DNA from: Rhizobium sp. Leaf262
GTDB taxonomy: Bacteria > Pseudomonadota > Alphaproteobacteria > Rhizobiales > Rhizobiaceae
Direction of reading: 5' to 3'
Assembly (NCBI RefSeq): GCF_001422245.1
Contig: NZ_LMMM01000005.1
Location: 62,001-126,000, forward strand
Length of the DNA stretch: 64,000 nt
A program made the translations under genes and the position numbers. The notes beneath the pieces are model-generated. The model made no database searches. It was not told where the DNA came from and saw only the letters and a list, made by a program, of their open reading frames with translations. Positions 1 to 9,326 of the stretch are shown here, one piece after another (within the stretch, counting starts at the first letter, position 1; the number at the start of each line of letters is the position of its first letter).

Positions 1-230
1 CCTCTTGTTTCGTTTTCTTGCGCATATATGTATCGAAACACTGATAGGTCAGCAATACTGACTTATCGATTTTCGGTACGGTTTTTCAGCTTTTCTGCGC
101 AGCCTCCCAGATGGCGCACCCGCAATACATCTTTGGCCCAGAGTCTACAATCGGCATCACGATGGATTGACGGCGAGGCAATTTCCGGGTCGATTGCAAA
201 CCACTGATTTGAAGCATGACGGAGGATACA

Positions 231-686
231 ATGCTCAAGAATATCGACCCGGCTCTCAACGCCGATGTGCTGCACGCGCTGCGCGCCATGGGCCACGCCG
301 ACACGCTTGTCATCACGGACACCAACTTCCCATCCGACAGCATCGCCCAGCACACGGTGGTCGGTCAGGTTCTGCGCATGGAAAACATCTCCGCCGCCCG
401 CGCCATGCAAGCCATCCTCTCCGTCTTCCCCCTCGACACCCCCATCCAGCCCTCCGTCGGCCGCATGGAAGTCATGGGCGCACCAGACCAGATCGAGCCA
501 GTGCAGGCCGAAGTGCAGGCCGAAATAGACGCCGCCGAAGGCAAATCTGCGCCGATGTATGGCATCGAGCGCTTCGCGTTTTATGAGCAGGCAAAGGATG
601 CCTATTGCGTGATCACGACGGGTGAAACGCGGTTCTATGGGTGCTTTATTCTGACGAAGGGTGTGATTGCTCCGACTGGAGCGTGA
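231..686 (+). CDS. fucU: FucU/RbsD-family sugar mutarotase
   Basis: The 151-residue product matches the RbsD/FucU fold family, which interconverts anomers of sugars such as fucose or ribose in the cytoplasm. The opening MLKNIDPALNADVLHALRAM, the motif GHADTLVITDTNFP and the late segment GIERFAFYEQAKDAYCVITTGE are typical of FucU proteins, and the length is normal. I place the start at 231 because GGAGG lies at 221-225; an in-frame ATG at 216 has no such site. No sugar transporter or kinase gene is next to it in the window, so the actual substrate is not shown by context. The gene is followed by a RIME-like palindrome. Confidence 0.85.
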   Translation: MLKNIDPALNADVLHALRAMGHADTLVITDTNFPSDSIAQHTVVGQVLRMENISAARAMQAILSVFPLDTPIQPSVGRMEVMGAPDQIEPVQAEVQAEIDAAEGKSAPMYGIERFAFYEQAKDAYCVITTGETRFYGCFILTKGVIAPTGA

Positions 687-732
687 GGCGGCCTCTCAAG
701 GCATCTTAGCTTCCACGCAGTCTTATAACACC

Positions 733-851
733 CCCTCATTCCTGTGCTCGTCACAGGAATCCAGTCGTCGCGCGTCTGCGCGGCGAAAAGACTCTCCTCA
801 GCCCAAAGACTTGGGCTGGCTGGATTCCTGTGACAAGCACAGGAATGAGGG
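733..851. repeat. RIME1-like mosaic palindromic repeat, copy 1
   Basis: A 119-bp imperfect palindrome. The 32-nt arms at 733-764 and 820-851 are near-complements, and the middle holds smaller hairpins, including one around 799-818. The same layout and largely the same bases recur at 54545-54661. The arrangement fits the Rhizobium-specific intergenic mosaic elements (RIME1) known from rhizobial genomes. It sits between the 3' ends of fucU and the convergent DUF4440 gene. Confidence 0.8.
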
Positions 852-872
852 AGGTGAGCGACCAGAAACCCA

Positions 873-1376
873 TCAAGCTTCGGTCGGATCGCGCTCAATC
901 ACCTCACCGCTCTGAAGTTGTTCCATCGAACTGCGCAGTCGTTCAGCGTTGGCAACATGAGAGAGCGAATGAGACGTACCGTCAGCCGATTTGTCGACCG
1001 GCGTCCCTTGATGAAACCGCAGTTTCCAACCATCACCGTCGCGACTCCAGATCGAAGAGCGATTGGCCCACTCCACTTTACCACCGTAAACTGCTTCACT
1101 CACATACGTCACCTGAACGATTCCAGGTGACAGCAGTCGAGCATGAAAATTCAACAGGGGAATGGTTGCATTTATCGTCTGTCCCGGACGAGCCTCGACA
1201 AGTATCTCCGCCCTGTTATACGTTCGCCCCGATCGTCCGAACTCAAAAAAGTCTTTCGCAAGAATCTCGTTCATCAACACAACGTCGAAACGTGTCTCGG
1301 CGATCCACAGGCTTTCTTCCAGTTGCCGGATTTCATCCAAATCTGTTTCGGATAATAAGGTGTCCTGATCATGCAC
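873..1376 (-). CDS. DUF4440 / NTF2-like protein
   Basis: The product is about 167 residues and resembles DUF4440 members of the SnoaL/NTF2-like cone-fold superfamily. After the N-terminal helix (ETDLDEIRQLEESLW) come a first helix-strand unit (DFFEFGRSGRTYNRAEIL) and late strands with VTYVSEAVYGG and SSIWSRDGDGWKLRFHQGTPV, the usual end of the fold. Such proteins bind small molecules or act as minor enzymes; no specific function can be assigned. I prefer a GTG start at 1376 because AGAGGA lies seven bases upstream (1384-1389); a TTG at 1397 has no ribosome site. It lies downstream of ilvC but beyond the ilvC terminator. The C-terminal end abuts the RIME-like repeat. Confidence 0.7.
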   Translation of the reverse strand: MHDQDTLLSETDLDEIRQLEESLWIAETRFDVVLMNEILAKDFFEFGRSGRTYNRAEILVEARPGQTINATIPLLNFHARLLSPGIVQVTYVSEAVYGGKVEWANRSSIWSRDGDGWKLRFHQGTPVDKSADGTSHSLSHVANAERLRSSMEQLQSGEVIERDPTEA

Positions 1377-1433
1377 GGCGACATCCTCTGCAATCAATTC
1401 GGAGGAGAAAACCAGCTTTCAATGTCATCGACA

Positions 1434-1469
1434 AGAAAAAAGGACGCGGAAGTTGCCCTCCGCGTCCTT
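1434..1469 (-). terminator. Intrinsic terminator of ilvC
   Basis: On the minus strand, a perfect 11-bp stem (arms 1459-1469 and 1440-1450) with an 8-nt loop is followed by a run of T (complement of the A run ending at 1440). It stands 48 bases past the ilvC stop codon. Confidence 0.85.
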
Positions 1470-1517
1470 GCAATCTTCACCTAAGCCTTCAGCAGAATGG
1501 AGAAGGCCCGAGCAAGC

Positions 1518-2582
<1,065 letters not shown>

Positions 2583-3248
2583 TCAGGCGACCTTTCCACC
2601 AGTTTCCGAATGTACCTTCTCCGTGCCGTAGAGCGTGAGAAAGGCCGAAACGGCCTTACGTGCCCGGGCGGAAAAATCCTTTGCCTGCTGCGCTTCACCC
2701 AACAGCATGCGCACATGCAGGTCGGATACGATCAGGCCATAAAAACTGCGATAGGCGTCTTCAAGATCATCGAAGCGCAGATAACCGGAGCGGCGACCGG
2801 CTTCGATGAGACCCCGCGCCCGCTTATCGATCTGACGGCGACCACGCTCCAGAAGCAGGTTGCCCAGCTTCGAGCCATCCCGGCTGGCCTGCCCGATGGC
2901 GAGACGGTTCAGCGCAAGCGAAACATCGCCCGCCAGAACATCCAGCAAATCATGGGCAAAGACTTCAAGGTGGTCGGTCAGCTGCGGCGCAGAAACGCGG
3001 TCCCCTGCCTTTTCGAAAGTACGGACCTTGCTCTGCTGAAAAGTGATCATCGCGGCCAGCAAGCCATCGCGATCGCCGAACCACTTGTAGAGGCTTTCCT
3101 TGGAACAGTTGGCAGCGCGCGCCAAGCCCGATGTCGTCAGCGCTTTTTCTCCGCCCTCGACCAGAAGACGCAAAGCCTGCTCCAGAACGGCGTTCTGACG
3201 CGGCGAAAATTCCTGCGCTGTGATCGGATCGGTCCCCACCTTGTCCAC
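2583..3248 (-). CDS. TetR/AcrR-family regulator (AefR-like)
   Basis: A 221-residue TetR-type repressor. The N-terminal helix-turn-helix is visible at about residues 20-65 (LTTSGLARAANCSKESLYKWFGDRDGLLAAM). The long helical C-terminal part, with FYGLIVSDLHVRMLLGE, fits the AefR-like ligand-binding group. Its ligand cannot be read from the sequence. A perfect 14-bp palindrome lies 18-31 bases upstream of the start, so autorepression is likely. ilvC follows 45 bases downstream on the same strand, so the regulator may also influence ilvC. The start is a GTG; another GTG three codons on is possible. Confidence 0.85.
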   Translation of the reverse strand: MDKVGTDPITAQEFSPRQNAVLEQALRLLVEGGEKALTTSGLARAANCSKESLYKWFGDRDGLLAAMITFQQSKVRTFEKAGDRVSAPQLTDHLEVFAHDLLDVLAGDVSLALNRLAIGQASRDGSKLGNLLLERGRRQIDKRARGLIEAGRRSGYLRFDDLEDAYRSFYGLIVSDLHVRMLLGEAQQAKDFSARARKAVSAFLTLYGTEKVHSETGGKVA

Positions 3249-3265
3249 TCCACCTGAGACGTTAT

Positions 3266-3279
3266 GTACCGTACGGTAC
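3266..3279. promoter_or_regulatory. Probable TetR-family operator
   Basis: GTACCGTACGGTAC is a perfect 14-bp palindrome placed just upstream of the divergent side of the TetR-type gene. A further CGGT half follows it. Operators of TetR regulators commonly look and sit like this; binding by this protein is an inference. Confidence 0.6.
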
Positions 3280-3404
3280 GGTTCGAGTGTTGTTTAAGGG
3301 GAGCGGTGAAAAGGGTCAAGAGTTTTTTTGACGAAGAGCTACGAATTGACGCGGCGCAATATGAGCGTCAGCGAAAATGGCTGCGGATCATAGGTGAACG
3401 GCTA

Positions 3405-3812
3405 TCAGGTCTCAGCCTCAAAACGCTGGCGTGCAACCTTGACCGCATCGTGGTTTTCCAGCGCCCAGTTGATCACCTCCGAGAGCGGGCGATAGAGCGA
3501 GCGCCCTAACGGCGTCATGCTATATTCTACGCTCGGCGGCTTGGTGGGAAAAACCTCGCGGTGAATGTAACCATCGCGTTGAAGGTCACGAAGGGTTTGG
3601 GTCAGCATGCGCTGGGAAATATCCGGCACCATACGGCGCAGTTCCCCGAAGCGATAAGGCTTCTCCGCCAAGGCTTGCAACAGGAGGGTCGACCATTTGC
3701 CGCCGATATGGTTGAGCAGGTCGCGTACCGGGCAATTGCCGAAATCCAGATTGGCGAAATCGGGCGCTGGAGCAGAAGCCGTCGGCTTCAGCCTTGAAAT
3801 TGTCGCGCTCAT
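3405..3812 (-). CDS. HxlR-family transcriptional regulator
   Basis: The 135-residue protein has the winged-helix layout of HxlR regulators. [22 protein letters not shown] is the characteristic entry, followed by [32 protein letters not shown] as recognition helix and wing, and [10 protein letters not shown] near the end. HxlR proteins often sense redox or reactive electrophile stress. The gene is divergent from a QorB-like quinone reductase, the usual pairing of a local regulator with its target. An inverted repeat lies in the intergenic region directly before its start. Confidence 0.9.
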   Translation of the reverse strand: MSATISRLKPTASAPAPDFANLDFGNCPVRDLLNHIGGKWSTLLLQALAEKPYRFGELRRMVPDISQRMLTQTLRDLQRDGYIHREVFPTKPPSVEYSMTPLGRSLYRPLSEVINWALENHDAVKVARQRFEAET

Positions 3813-3816
3813 AGTG

Positions 3817-3832
3817 GTTCCCTTTTGGTAAC
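3817..3832. promoter_or_regulatory. Candidate operator between hxlR-type and qorB-type genes
   Basis: GTTCCC and GGTAAC form a near-perfect inverted repeat separated by TTTT, five bases upstream of the regulator's start codon. Its location in the divergent intergenic region suggests a site for the HxlR protein. No binding evidence is available from sequence alone. Confidence 0.4.
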
Positions 3833-3949
3833 GTATGGCAGGAAAAATGCCTTCTTTACATCATGCAGTCAATTCCTATTTTAGCCTTACTCTCTTTTTG
3901 AGACTAGCAAAGCATCGGCTTTCAACGGATGCGGAAAAGGACATATGTG

Positions 3950-4837
3950 ATGAGCAAAATTCTCGTAACCGGCGCTTCCGGCCAACTCGGTCAGGCCGTC
4001 ATCCGCCACCTTCTGGAAACCTACGACGTTGCCGCATCCGACATCGTCGCCGCCAGCCGCGATACCGCCAAGCTTTCCGCCCTTGCCGCAAAGGGCGTGG
4101 AAACCCGCAAGGCCGATTTCGATGACGCAGCTTCGCTCGCCGCTGCTTTCGCTGGCATCGACACCGCCCTCCTCATTTCCACAGATGCCCTTGCCATTCC
4201 GGGCCAGCGTCTGACACAGCACAAGGCCGCTGTCGAAGCCGCCGTCAAGGCTGGCGTGAAGCACCTCGCCTACACCTCCATGCCCAACCCGGACAAATCG
4301 CTCGTCACCTTCGCGCCAGATCATCTCGGCACCGAGCAAGCCATCAAGGCCAGCGGCGTGCCTTACACCATCATTCGCAACGCCTGGTATTACGACAACT
4401 ACCTGCATGGCATGCCGCACAATCTGCAGAGCGGCCAATGGTTCACCGCCATGGCTGACGGCAAGGTCTCCAATATCTCCCGCGATGACTGCGCCCGCGC
4501 CGCAGCAGCCGCTCTTGCCAAGGGCAAGGCCGAAAACAAGACCTACACCGTCACGGGCCCGCAGTCGGAGAGCGCCGATGAAATCGCCGCCGTCGTCTCC
4601 CACGCCGCCGACAAGCCGCTCGCCGTCATCAAGGTATCGCCTGCTGATTTGCAGAAGGGCATCGAAGGCGCTGGCCTCCCCGGCTTCGTCGCCGCCATGC
4701 TCGCATCGGCGGATGCAAACATCGCTGCGGGCAATTTCGACCTCGTCACCAGTGATTACGAGACGCTGACGGGCGAAAAGCCTCAGACGAGCGAAGCGTT
4801 CTTCGAGGCCAACAAGGCGAAGTTGCTGTCGGCCTGA
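3950..4837 (+). CDS. SDR-family NAD(P)H:quinone oxidoreductase (QorB-like)
   Basis: A 295-residue atypical short-chain dehydrogenase of the NmrA/QorB group. The dinucleotide-binding motif GASGQLG is at residues 8-14. YTSMPNP and the segment TIIRNAWYYDNYL match the active-site region of E. coli QorB-like quinone reductases. Likely role: two-electron reduction of quinones or quinone-like electrophiles in the cytosol. The start at 3950 is supported by AAAAGGA at 3935-3941. It is divergently paired with the HxlR regulator, which is likely to control it. The gene is followed by an 84-bp palindromic repeat. Confidence 0.85.
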   Translation: MSKILVTGASGQLGQAVIRHLLETYDVAASDIVAASRDTAKLSALAAKGVETRKADFDDAASLAAAFAGIDTALLISTDALAIPGQRLTQHKAAVEAAVKAGVKHLAYTSMPNPDKSLVTFAPDHLGTEQAIKASGVPYTIIRNAWYYDNYLHGMPHNLQSGQWFTAMADGKVSNISRDDCARAAAAALAKGKAENKTYTVTGPQSESADEIAAVVSHAADKPLAVIKVSPADLQKGIEGAGLPGFVAAMLASADANIAAGNFDLVTSDYETLTGEKPQTSEAFFEANKAKLLSA

Positions 4838-4888
4838 TACAGAAAGGGGCGGCGTCGGCACCTTTGGCGTGACGCCCCACATACAAGA

Positions 4889-4972
4889 CGTCACCCTCGG
4901 CCTTGTGCCGAGGGTCTAATGAATCCCAACATTGACCGTGGGCAGACCCTCGGGACAGGCCCGAGGGTGACG
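4889..4972. repeat. 84-bp palindromic intergenic repeat, family B copy 1
   Basis: The ends CGTCACCCTCGG (4889-4900) and CCGAGGGTGACG (4961-4972) are exact complements, and two internal hairpins share the same CCCTCGG/CCGAGGG core. A second element of identical length and plan is at 56360-56443. It lies between the convergent quinone reductase and ndh genes. Confidence 0.75.
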
Positions 4973-5019
4973 GAGGAAAGGTTTCGCCCTCCATCCAAAA
5001 CCCTGCGACGGCCTAAACC

Positions 5020-6285
5020 TTACGCCTCGTCCTTCAACGTTTCTTTCTGCGTAATCAGCCGCGCGCTGTGGTGGCCGCTGAGGTAGATCCACAGCCAGCT
5101 CCAGGCCACGGCAAGGCGGGATCGGGTGCCGATAAGGAAGTAGATGTGGGCGAGGCCCCAGATCCACCAGGCCAGAACACCGGTCAGTTTGAACTTACCG
5201 AAATCGATAACAGCCGCCCGCTTGCCGATGGTGGCAAGGTTGCCCTGGTGGCGGTAGTGGAACGGGGCTGACATGGGCTGGCCTGCAAGCTGCGCCTTGA
5301 TGACGCGGGCGACATAGTTGCCCTGCTGCTTGGCGGCTGGGGCGACGCCCGGCACGGGCTTGCCATCGGCCTGCTTGACCAGCGCCGTATCACCAATCAC
5401 GAAAATCCGCTCGTCATCGGGAATGTTCAGTTGCGGTGTCACTTCCGCGCGCCCTGCCCTGTCTGCCGAAATGCCAAGCCATTGCGCGGCGGGTGATGCC
5501 TGCACACCGGCAGCCCAGACAATCGTCTTGGCAGGAAAATGCGTGTCACCCACCGTCACGCCATCATCGGTGCAGGCGGAAACGGGTGTGCCGAGCAGCA
5601 CGTCGACGCCAAGCTTTTCCAACGCCGTCTTGCTGTACGACGAGAGGTCTTCGGTAAAGGCAGGCAGCACTCTCGGCCCGGCTTCCACCAGCAGAACACG
5701 GGTCTTGCGGGTATCGACATTACGGAACTCCGGCGGCAGCGTTTTATGCGCCAGTTCGGCAATCATACCCGCCATTTCAACACCGGTCGGACCAGCGCCG
5801 ATGACAACGAAGGTCAGGAATGCCTGTTTTTCTTCTTCCGTTTTTGCCAGTTCGGCACGCTCGAAGGCAAGCAGCAGGCGACGGCGGATGGTGGTGGCGT
5901 CTTCCAGCGTCTTTAAGCCCGGCGCATGCTTTTCCCAGGCATCATTGCCGAAATAGGCGTGCCGTGCGCCAGTGGCCAGAACCAGCGTATCGAACGGAAT
6001 CGTCTCGCCGGATTTCAGGATAACTGTACGGCTTTGCCTATCAACGCCACCGACTTCCGAAAGCAGCGTGGTCACTTCCGGCCTGTCCCGATACAGCCGC
6101 CGAATGGGCCATGCGATTTCCGAGGTGGCCAGCGCCGTGGTCGCCACTTGATAAAGCAGCGGTTGAAACAGATGGTGATTGCGGCGGTCGATCAAGGTGA
6201 TGCGAACCGGCGCGCCTTTCAGCCCACGAACGACCTGCAGTCCGCCGAAGCCTCCCCCAACGACGACAACGTGATGCTCCTGCAT
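5020..6285 (-). CDS. ndh: Type II NADH dehydrogenase (NDH-2)
   Basis: A 421-residue single-subunit flavoprotein that passes electrons from NADH to membrane quinone without pumping protons. The FAD-binding motif GGGFGG is at residues 9-14. The second nucleotide motif VVIGAGPTGVEMAG lies near residue 160. A late FAD segment reads FVIGDTALV. The C-terminus has the expected amphipathic and hydrophobic anchor (WWIWGLAHIYFLIGTR and WLWIYLSG), which holds the enzyme on the inner face of the membrane. The length is normal for the family. pdxJ lies upstream on the same strand, but a strong hairpin separates them. Confidence 0.93.
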   Translation of the reverse strand: MQEHHVVVVGGGFGGLQVVRGLKGAPVRITLIDRRNHHLFQPLLYQVATTALATSEIAWPIRRLYRDRPEVTTLLSEVGGVDRQSRTVILKSGETIPFDTLVLATGARHAYFGNDAWEKHAPGLKTLEDATTIRRRLLLAFERAELAKTEEEKQAFLTFVVIGAGPTGVEMAGMIAELAHKTLPPEFRNVDTRKTRVLLVEAGPRVLPAFTEDLSSYSKTALEKLGVDVLLGTPVSACTDDGVTVGDTHFPAKTIVWAAGVQASPAAQWLGISADRAGRAEVTPQLNIPDDERIFVIGDTALVKQADGKPVPGVAPAAKQQGNYVARVIKAQLAGQPMSAPFHYRHQGNLATIGKRAAVIDFGKFKLTGVLAWWIWGLAHIYFLIGTRSRLAVAWSWLWIYLSGHHSARLITQKETLKDEA

Positions 6286-6311
6286 GGAAAAATGCCTTTC
6301 TCAAATCAATA

Positions 6312-6334
6312 AGCCGCGCATTTGGTGCGCGGCT
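6312..6334 (-). terminator. Probable terminator between pdxJ and ndh
   Basis: A perfect 9-bp stem (AGCCGCGCA and TGCGCGGCT) with a 5-nt loop lies 30 bases after the pdxJ stop codon. The following minus-strand bases are only moderately T-rich, so termination may be partial. Confidence 0.55.
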
Positions 6335-6363
6335 CACAATATAAAGGCAAAAATTGACGATAG

Positions 6364-7119
6364 TTATGAAATAGGCTGACCGCAGGCGCGACAAAAACGC
6401 CGTACCGTCTCCGCCATTCCATACTCCATGGCATCCGCCGTCAGCCCGTGACCGATGGATGTCTCAGCGAGATAGGGAATACGGCGGATCAGCGCGGGCA
6501 GATTGGCGACCGTCAGATCATGGCCAGCGTTAACGTCCAGCCCCAGATTCTTGGCGTGATCGGCTGTCTCTCCAAGCTTATCGAGCAAGGCAGCAGCTTT
6601 TTGCGGATTATCGAAACAACCGCCATAGGGACCGGTGTAAAGCTCGATACGCGCCGCACCGGTTTCAGCCGCCAGTCGCACGGCCTCCGCGTCGCCATCG
6701 CCATCGGCAAACAGCGATACGCGCACGCCACCTGCCTTCAGCCGCGTTACCGTTTCTTTCAGCAAGACCGAATGCTGGCGAAAATTCCACCCGTGATCGG
6801 ACGTGGCCTGCGTGGGATCATCAGGCACCAGCGTCACCTGCTCGGGTTGGGTTTCCTCGCACAACAGCAAAAAATCCTCCGAAGGATAACCTTCGATGTT
6901 GAACTCGGCCTGCGGAAACTCATCATCGATCAGCGCCCGCAGAACGGGCAGGTCGGAGAAGCGTATGTGGCGCTGATCGGGTCGTGGATGCACCGTCAGA
7001 CCACTGGCACCAGCCTGTAGGGCAATGCGGCCAAAATGCGCAACATCCGGCCAAGGCAGGTCGCGACGATTGCGAAGCATGGCGATGGCATTGAGGTTGA
7101 CGGAGAGTTTGGCTGGCAT
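6364..7119 (-). CDS. pdxJ: Pyridoxine 5'-phosphate synthase
   Basis: PdxJ condenses 1-deoxyxylulose 5-phosphate with 3-amino-2-oxopropyl phosphate to make pyridoxine 5'-phosphate, the last ring-forming step of vitamin B6 synthesis. The 251-residue TIM-barrel protein opens with [21 protein letters not shown] and has [17 protein letters not shown] near residue 39, [13 protein letters not shown] near 100 and the late phosphate-binding [10 protein letters not shown]. All are family hallmarks. It carries its own downstream hairpin. The cofactor is widely used, so the neighbours are not informative. Confidence 0.96.
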   Translation of the reverse strand: MPAKLSVNLNAIAMLRNRRDLPWPDVAHFGRIALQAGASGLTVHPRPDQRHIRFSDLPVLRALIDDEFPQAEFNIEGYPSEDFLLLCEETQPEQVTLVPDDPTQATSDHGWNFRQHSVLLKETVTRLKAGGVRVSLFADGDGDAEAVRLAAETGAARIELYTGPYGGCFDNPQKAAALLDKLGETADHAKNLGLDVNAGHDLTVANLPALIRRIPYLAETSIGHGLTADAMEYGMAETVRRFCRACGQPIS

Positions 7120-7265
7120 GATCTGACCGTTTTTTAGAGATACGAAGACCCTGTTTCCCCCACTATTTCCTCACTCGCAAGCACCTTTCAAAAAATAATT
7201 CGAAACCCGTGGAACCAAATCCGGCCATTTGCATTGTACCGCCGATTGCGGCTCGGGGATTTTTT

Positions 7266-8138
7266 ATGGCGAACGATTATTACTTTTCGGAAACACAACT
7301 TAAAACGCGCTCAAACGCTGTCGTCGAGGCAGGCATAAACGACCTTCTGAAGGACAATGGTCCTGCGACTAGGTCTGGTTCCGCCAATGCGAGAAACGAG
7401 GCCCGCTGGAGGGCAAAACCGATGCGCGAGACCGAAGAGACCAAGAGGTCCTCGAATCGCGAGACCGGCACCGTCTCCAGAATTGGGTTTCTTCCTGACG
7501 TCCCATTGCCCTCGCACATCCCGCCTGAACCGGTTGCCATCGCCGACATGGCCAATATGTTCGGCGTCACTCACCGTACTCTTCATTTCTATGAAGAGAA
7601 ATCCATCATCTCCTCACGCCGTGCGGGCCTCATGCGCATCTATTCGCATCAGGACGTGCGTCGCATGGCCGTTGTCAACTTTTGCCGGGAGATCGGCATT
7701 CCCGTCGCAACGATCCAGGATGTGATGCAGCAGCTGGCCGATGCGCCTTCTCAGATCGAAGCGGACGCCATATTCCAGACCGTTCTGAACTCAAGAAAAA
7801 GCGAGCTGGCGGGCGAGATATCGACCGTGCGCCGCCAAATCCAGCAGATCAGCGACATTCTGGCCAACAACGACAACCATACAGACGCTGAGGACGACAG
7901 CAGCACAGACGTTCAGGTCGAGTTGAGCGCTCAGGAACGCAAGTGTCTGGAGTTGATGGCGGAAGGCTACGCTCCCGTCAGACTGGCCCGCACACTCGGC
8001 GTTTCCACACCCGATGTCGAGGCTCTGGAAACAAAAGTCATGGAGAAGATGTGCGCCAGCAATCGTTTCCAGGCTGTTGCCAAGGCTTTCATGATGGGCA
8101 TCATCCGCCAGGATAGAGACACGCAGCCCAACGACTGA
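7266..8138 (+). CDS. Regulator with MerR-type and LuxR-type DNA-binding domains
   Basis: A 290-residue protein with two recognisable helix-turn-helix regions. Residues 89-155 are a MerR winged helix (IADMANMFGVTHRTLHFYEE, then RIYSHQDVRRMAVVNFCREIG). Residues 160-200 look like the antiparallel dimerisation helix. Residues 219-280 match a LuxR/GerE domain (LSAQERKCLELMAEGYAPVR, LARTLGVSTPDVEALETKVM, ASNRFQAVAKAF). The first 85 residues are polar and unassigned. I chose ATG 7266 because GGGGA lies six bases upstream; an earlier GTG (7209) and a later ATG (7422) are possible. No metal- or drug-binding cysteine pattern of classic MerR sensors is seen. The target genes are unknown. It ends at a strong terminator. 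Confidence 0.75.
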   Translation: MANDYYFSETQLKTRSNAVVEAGINDLLKDNGPATRSGSANARNEARWRAKPMRETEETKRSSNRETGTVSRIGFLPDVPLPSHIPPEPVAIADMANMFGVTHRTLHFYEEKSIISSRRAGLMRIYSHQDVRRMAVVNFCREIGIPVATIQDVMQQLADAPSQIEADAIFQTVLNSRKSELAGEISTVRRQIQQISDILANNDNHTDAEDDSSTDVQVELSAQERKCLELMAEGYAPVRLARTLGVSTPDVEALETKVMEKMCASNRFQAVAKAFMMGIIRQDRDTQPND

Positions 8139-8161
8139 CACTCCCTTCCCTCCCCAACTTG

Positions 8162-8195
8162 CGCCCGGTGCAATAACCTTGCATCGGGCGTCTTG
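8162..8195 (+). terminator. Terminator after the MerR-LuxR regulator gene
   Basis: Arms CGCCCGGTGCAA (8162-8173) and TTGCATCGGGCG (8179-8190) pair almost fully around a 5-nt loop, followed by TCTTGTTG. The hairpin is close to symmetric and may also act for the convergent helicase gene. Confidence 0.65.
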
Positions 8196-8198
8196 TTG

Positions 8199-9326
8199 TC
8201 AGCGAACGATCGTCAAGGTCTCCGCAGCACGGGTAATCGCCGTGTAAAGCCAGCGTTCGCGCGAGTCGCGAAATGCAAAACTCTCATCGAACAGGACGAC
8301 GTTGTTCCACTGCGAGCCCTGCGACTTGTGCACGGTGAGCGCATAGCCGTAATCGAATTCATCGTAGCGCTTACGCGTCGTCCACGGAATTTCCGTTTCC
8401 GATTCTTCGAACGCAGCCTTGAGCAGTTTGATCTTCGCGGCACCGCGATCCATATCGTCGTCTTCTGGACGAATCATCAGGTTGATGCCCGGCTTGACGG
8501 TCTCCCGCGAGGAGCTCATGACCTGCCATAGGGAACCGTTGAGCAGCCCCTTCGCAGGGTCGTTGCGAAGGCAGACGAGCTTGTCGCCGGATTGAGGATA
8601 ATCGGCTGTGAAGCCTTTTAGCTCCCGCAGGCGTTGATTATAGCGACGCCGCGTGCGGTTTGTTCCGACCAGAACCTGATCGGCATCCAGCACCAACCCT
8701 TGCGTCACCTCGTTTTTCGAAATGACCTGCGCCGCGCCGTAATCGCCGCGCATGATTTCCTTGCCCTCACGCACATCCATGGCAAGCTGGATGATCGGGT
8801 TGTCCTTGGCCTGCCGGTGGATTTCAGACAGAAGATAGTCCGGCTCCTGCTCCGTAAAGAAGCCGCCGCCAGACACGGGCGGCAACTGACCCGGGTCGCC
8901 CAGAACCAGAATGGGCGTACCGAAGCTCATCAGGTCGCGACCGAGCGCCTCGTCAACCATCGAACATTCATCGATGATGATCAGCGCGGCTTTCGCGAGC
9001 GGACTTTGGCGGTTGATGGAAAACATGGGCGAGATGGAGGTCTTGCCCGTTTCCTCGTCCTCAACGGCCTCTTCTCCGCGTGGGCGATAAATAAGAGAGT
9101 GAATAGTCCGCGCGTTCGACGCCCCGCGGGAACGCAAGACCTGCGCTGCCTTGCCGGTGAAGGCTGCAAACAGCACATCGCCATCAACATTTTCCGCAAA
9201 ATGCTTGGCAAGCGTGGTCTTGCCAGTTCCGGCATAGCCAAACAGCCGGAAAACCGGCGTCCGGCCTTCCTTCAACCAGCGCGAAACAGCCTTGAGGGCT
9301 TCATCCTGTTGCGGTGAAAATTGCAT
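8199..9326 (-). CDS. RecD-like superfamily 1B DNA helicase
   Basis: A 375-residue ATP-dependent 5'-3' helicase of the RecD2/Dda group. The Walker A motif GYAGTGKTTL is at residues 30-39 and Walker B LIIIDECSMVD near 115. Motif III is VLGDPGQLPPV. The C-terminal UvrD_C_2-like part reads YGYALTVHKSQGSQWNNVVL and ends with WLYTAITRAAETLTIV. It lacks the long N-terminal domain of full RecD2 and has no RecB or RecC partner here, so it is the short stand-alone type found in many alphaproteobacteria. Likely acts in DNA repair or replication restart; its exact role is not established by context. Confidence 0.88.
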   Translation of the reverse strand: MQFSPQQDEALKAVSRWLKEGRTPVFRLFGYAGTGKTTLAKHFAENVDGDVLFAAFTGKAAQVLRSRGASNARTIHSLIYRPRGEEAVEDEETGKTSISPMFSINRQSPLAKAALIIIDECSMVDEALGRDLMSFGTPILVLGDPGQLPPVSGGGFFTEQEPDYLLSEIHRQAKDNPIIQLAMDVREGKEIMRGDYGAAQVISKNEVTQGLVLDADQVLVGTNRTRRRYNQRLRELKGFTADYPQSGDKLVCLRNDPAKGLLNGSLWQVMSSSRETVKPGINLMIRPEDDDMDRGAAKIKLLKAAFEESETEIPWTTRKRYDEFDYGYALTVHKSQGSQWNNVVLFDESFAFRDSRERWLYTAITRAAETLTIVR

